Below, in pieces: positions 5,118-7,081 of a stretch of 7,081 bases of DNA; position 1 is the stretch's first letter; every line of letters begins with the position of its first letter. The stretch covers positions 1 to 7,081 of the forward strand of contig JBOGGN010000293.1 in NCBI GenBank assembly GCA_050744165.1, read 5' to 3'. Source of the stretch: JBOGGN01 sp050744165 (GTDB taxonomy: Bacteria > Actinomycetota > Acidimicrobiia > Acidimicrobiales > Palsa-688). Below the pieces are notes generated by a model. The model saw nothing but the letters and a program-made list of their open reading frames with translations. It was not told the origin of the DNA and ran no database searches. The position numbers and the translations under genes are program-made.

Positions 5118-5498
5118 CTACTCCGATATCAGCTGGCGATACGCTGCAGCGTCCATCAGCTTGTCAAACTCTGCGCGGTCGCTCATCTCGATTACACAAA
5201 TCCAACCGGCTCCGTAGGGATCTTCGTTAATGCGCTGCGGCGCATCGACCAACTCCTGATTGACGTCACCAACGGCGCCATTGATCGGCGCATAGATGTC
5301 CGAAACCGACTTCGTTGATTCCACTTCGCTGAAGGACTCGCCCGCAGTGACGGCCGTACCCCGATCGGGCAGCTGCACGAACACGACATCGCCCAGCGCC
5401 TCTTGGGCGTAGTCCGTGATCCCGACCCGGGCGTGGTTCCCATCAGCCATGACCCACTCGTGGTCCTCGGTGTACCTGCGATCGTCGGGGACAGTCAC
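5118..5498 (-). CDS. gcvH: Glycine cleavage system H protein (lipoyl carrier)
   Basis: GcvH carries the aminomethyl group on a lipoyl-lysine arm between the P, T and L proteins of the glycine cleavage complex. All 126 residues match the family in length and order: RRYTEDHEWV (residues 7-16), VGITDYAQEALGDVVFVQLP (25-44), the lipoylation hairpin ESTKSVSD with Lys63, YAPINGAVGDVN (69-80) and DPYGAGWICVIE (93-104). It starts with GTG at 5498. AGGG lies 8 nt upstream on the minus strand, and the family N-terminus leaves little room for another start. It heads the run gcvH-garA-ftsR-hpt-DUF151 and has a 157 bp non-coding region upstream. The partner gcvT is 4.2 kb downstream in the same orientation; gcvP is not in the window. 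Confidence 0.97.
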   Translation of the reverse strand: MTVPDDRRYTEDHEWVMADGNHARVGITDYAQEALGDVVFVQLPDRGTAVTAGESFSEVESTKSVSDIYAPINGAVGDVNQELVDAPQRINEDPYGAGWICVIEMSDRAEFDKLMDAAAYRQLISE

Positions 5499-5655
5499 CC
5501 CACCGACCCTACTGGACGCGCCACCTCCCTCGGGGGAAGGCGACGTTGGGAAAATGCCTCCTGCGACGCATCACCATTGGTCCCAAAGGATCCGGCGGGG
5601 AACGTTCTATGGAGCTCGAAATCTCACCCCGGAGCCTGCCAAAGGCAGTTCCGGT
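5499..5655 (-). promoter_or_regulatory. Upstream region of gcvH
   Basis: This 157 bp non-coding stretch is expected to hold the gcvH operon promoter. I do not see a convincing -35/-10 pair; TAGGGT at 5511-5506 would place a start close to the GTG (leaderless) but lacks a -35 box. It contains an imperfect inverted repeat CCATTGG-TC-CCAAAGG (5574-5589, one mismatch) and the odd palindrome TGCGACGCA (5562-5570), either of which could be a regulator site. I looked for the conserved cores of a glycine riboswitch and saw none. Confidence 0.4.
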
Positions 5656-6567
5656 TCAGGCCGCAGGCGCCAGTCGGTCCTTGGCGAACTCCGCGACGCC
5701 AGCTGCGGCGGTCGCCGCGCGGTGGCCCAAATCGGCGTCGTCCAAGGCTCGAGCCGCCTGCTTACCGGCCTGTCGGGCGGCCTGGAAAGCCGCCTTGGAC
5801 AACTCCGAGGAGCGCGCGGCAGCAAATGCCTCCTCGACGGCTTGGTTGGCCGCTTTGCGGGCTGACCGCAAGGCCCGGCGGCTCAACCGGGCTAGCTCGG
5901 GCAGTTCCGAGCGAATCTCGCCTGCCGCCTTGCCCGTCGCCGAGCGAAGGTCGCCTGCCGCCTTGCCGGTCGCCTTGATGGCTCGCTTCGTCATCTCTGA
6001 ATCCCGCGCCGACTGGGCCACCTGCCGAGCTTGGCCAGCCACGTCGGCCGCCATCTGTCGGGCCGAGTCGGTCACTTCGCCGGCACTGGTCCGCAGCGTG
6101 GTGTCGGACCCTTGGTCCGAAGACAGGACGTGCTTGGCCACCTGGCGGGCCCGCCAAGGGATCGAGGCTCGGCCCCCGGTGTCGCCTGCAGCAAGGACCA
6201 GTCCCCCGAGAATGGCCACGTTTTTGAAGAACTGAATGCGCTGCTGGTGCCGGCGCTCCTCGTCGAGTTCCTCCCAGAAGCGGTGTCCGGCGTAGGTCGT
6301 GGGCGCCAACGACGCCGCCAGTGCCACCGCCGACAGGCGGCGGAACTTTCCCAGGCCGAGCATGGTCCCGGCAACAACTTGGAGGGCACCGTTCGCCCGC
6401 ACCAGGGCTTCGGTGTCGGCGCCCGGTAGGCCAAGCGCGGACACAATCAGGGGCGCCACCTCATCAGCCGCCTTAACCTTGGTCTCTGGGTTCCGGAGGG
6501 CGTCGATACCTCCGTAGATGAAGATCCCGGCCAGCATGGGCCGGGCGACAGCGCCGGTCAGAGTCAT
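5656..6567 (-). CDS. DoxX-like membrane protein with long Ala/Lys/Arg-rich C-terminal tail
   Basis: The 303-residue protein has two parts. Residues 1-130 resemble the DoxX family: ARPMLAGIFIYGGIDALRNP at the start, an amphipathic stretch, then hydrophobic segments near 58-72, 78-93 and 117-127, giving about four membrane helices. DoxX proteins are linked loosely to thiol and redox chemistry; no specific reaction can be assigned. Residues 135-303 form a charged, Ala-rich, probably helical tail, with a tandem 11-residue repeat ATGKAAGDLRS / ATGKAAGEIRS at 199-220 and repeated A-x-x-A-R/K patterns resembling phasin-, LEA- or histone H1-like tails. ATG 6567 is preceded by AGGG with an 8 nt spacer. 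It stands between the mutase gene (81 bp gap) and gcvH (157 bp gap) and may form its own unit. The family call rests mainly on the N-terminus. Confidence 0.75.
   Translation of the reverse strand: MTLTGAVARPMLAGIFIYGGIDALRNPETKVKAADEVAPLIVSALGLPGADTEALVRANGALQVVAGTMLGLGKFRRLSAVALAASLAPTTYAGHRFWEELDEERRHQQRIQFFKNVAILGGLVLAAGDTGGRASIPWRARQVAKHVLSSDQGSDTTLRTSAGEVTDSARQMAADVAGQARQVAQSARDSEMTKRAIKATGKAAGDLRSATGKAAGEIRSELPELARLSRRALRSARKAANQAVEEAFAAARSSELSKAAFQAARQAGKQAARALDDADLGHRAATAAAGVAEFAKDRLAPAA
5918..5974. repeat. 33 bp-period direct repeat in the tail of the DoxX-like gene
   Basis: TCGCCTGCCGCCTTGCC followed by (C/G)GTCGCC occurs at 5918-5941 and 5951-5974, offset by 33 bp with a single difference over 24 bp. 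It encodes two successive 11-residue units of the Ala/Lys-rich tail and stays in frame. Confidence 0.85.
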
Positions 6568-6648
6568 GCCGATGTCCCTACCCTGCCCCTCGTCGAGCCA
6601 TGCCCGTCCGGGCTGCGCCCGCCGTTGGCGCCCTCTGGGGCCGCCGAC

Positions 6649-7081
6649 TTAGCGAAGCATCTGGCGAATGCGCCGGGCCTGATCCTGGGCTCGGGCTCGG
6701 GCATCGGGGCCGGAAGCGGCCTCGGCCCACACGTGGGTGAACGGCTCCTCGGGATCGGGCAGGACCAGGGCCCACCCGTCGTTGAAGAGGACCTTGACCC
6801 CGTCGAGCAGCTCATGGTCGTCGTCCTTGGTCTGCTCGACGACCAGGCGCATCACCGACCCCTTTTTCTCCCATGGCGTCGGCACCTGCTCGTGGGCGAT
6901 GTGGACCCGGGGCAGGCTGGACACGACCGAGGAGAGGTGCCGGCCAGTGGCCGCCACCAGCCCCAGGGTGTGCACGAAGGCGGCCACGCAGTCGTAGGCC
7001 GGCAGGAAGGCCGGGAAAATGAAGCCGCCGTCCTGGCTGGCCGCGAAGTCGACCCCCGGCAACGACGCCACCTCCATCAGG
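6649..7081 (-). CDS. Phosphohexomutase C-terminal part, probably of a mannose-1-phosphate guanylyltransferase/phosphomannomutase fusion
   Basis: Only the last 144 or so residues are present; the frame is open to the right edge, so Met at 7077 is not a start. SQDGGFIFPAFLPAYDCVAAFVHTLGLVA corresponds to the end of the sugar-binding part of alpha-D-phosphohexomutases, and DGVKVLFNDGWALVLPDPEEPFTHVWAEA matches their final domain, which closes over the active site. The usual phosphate-binding loop of that domain (R-P-S-x-T-E-P) is LPDPEEP here (residues 106-112 counted from that Met). I recall this variant from actinobacterial proteins that join a nucleotidyltransferase to a mutase-like domain and make GDP-mannose, but the N-terminal part is outside the window. 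It ends with TAA at 6649 and is followed by an 81 bp gap before the DoxX-like gene. Confidence 0.75.
   Translation of the reverse strand, partial: LMEVASLPGVDFAASQDGGFIFPAFLPAYDCVAAFVHTLGLVAATGRHLSSVVSSLPRVHIAHEQVPTPWEKKGSVMRLVVEQTKDDDHELLDGVKVLFNDGWALVLPDPEEPFTHVWAEAASGPDARARAQDQARRIRQMLR

Noticed and set aside
5499..5655. Glycine riboswitch upstream of gcvH
   Set aside because: I could not find the conserved purine-rich core elements or paired aptamer layout in this stretch on the minus strand.
6568..6648. Terminator between the mutase and the DoxX-like gene
   Set aside because: Only short GC palindromes such as GCCCG-TC-CGGGC (6602-6613, loop too small) and no T tract are present; too weak to annotate.

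Overview
This 7.1 kb, high-GC window reads as chromosomal DNA of an actinobacterium. All nine recognisable genes lie on the minus strand. The gene order gcvH - garA (FHA) - MerR (FtsR type) - DUF151/bifunctional nuclease - second MerR matches the core block Rv1826-Rv1830 of Mycobacterium tuberculosis, as recalled from knowledge of that genome. An hpt gene between the first MerR gene and the DUF151 gene, and a zinc ribbon on the FHA protein, suggest a deeper-branching lineage, possibly Acidimicrobiia. That placement is inference.

Layout in the direction of transcription (right to left): (1) 7081-6649, C-terminal end of a phosphohexomutase, probably from a mannose-1-phosphate guanylyltransferase/phosphomannomutase fusion; (2) 6567-5656, a DoxX-like membrane protein with a long Ala/Lys/Arg-rich tail; (3) a 157 bp gap upstream of gcvH; (4) 5498-1865, gcvH, a GarA-like FHA protein, an FtsR-like MerR regulator, hypoxanthine phosphoribosyltransferase and a DUF151 protein, the last four separated by gaps of only 4-9 bp; (5) a 168 bp gap with terminator-like hairpins, a clear sigma-A type promoter and a 32 bp interrupted palindrome over the predicted transcription start; (6) 1696 to the left edge, a second MerR regulator (Rv1830 type), a small PD-(D/E)XK-like protein and gcvT, which runs off the window. 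There is no gene-free stretch longer than 300 bp.

The block puts two glycine cleavage components (H and T proteins) at either end of a set of regulators: a phospho-switch FHA protein known in relatives to control 2-oxoglutarate/glutamate metabolism, and two MerR proteins whose relatives control cell division genes. Purine salvage (hpt) sits inside it, which suggests that one-carbon/glycine, nucleotide and growth control are linked. The most interesting features are the palindromic operator candidate in front of the second merR, the FtsR homologue about twice normal length through a disordered linker of 12-residue (36 bp) repeats, the zinc-ribbon GarA that keeps a Thr-Thr motif, a tandem 18 bp repeat inside gcvT, and a nuclease-like protein with Glu-Leu-Thr where Glu-x-Lys is expected.
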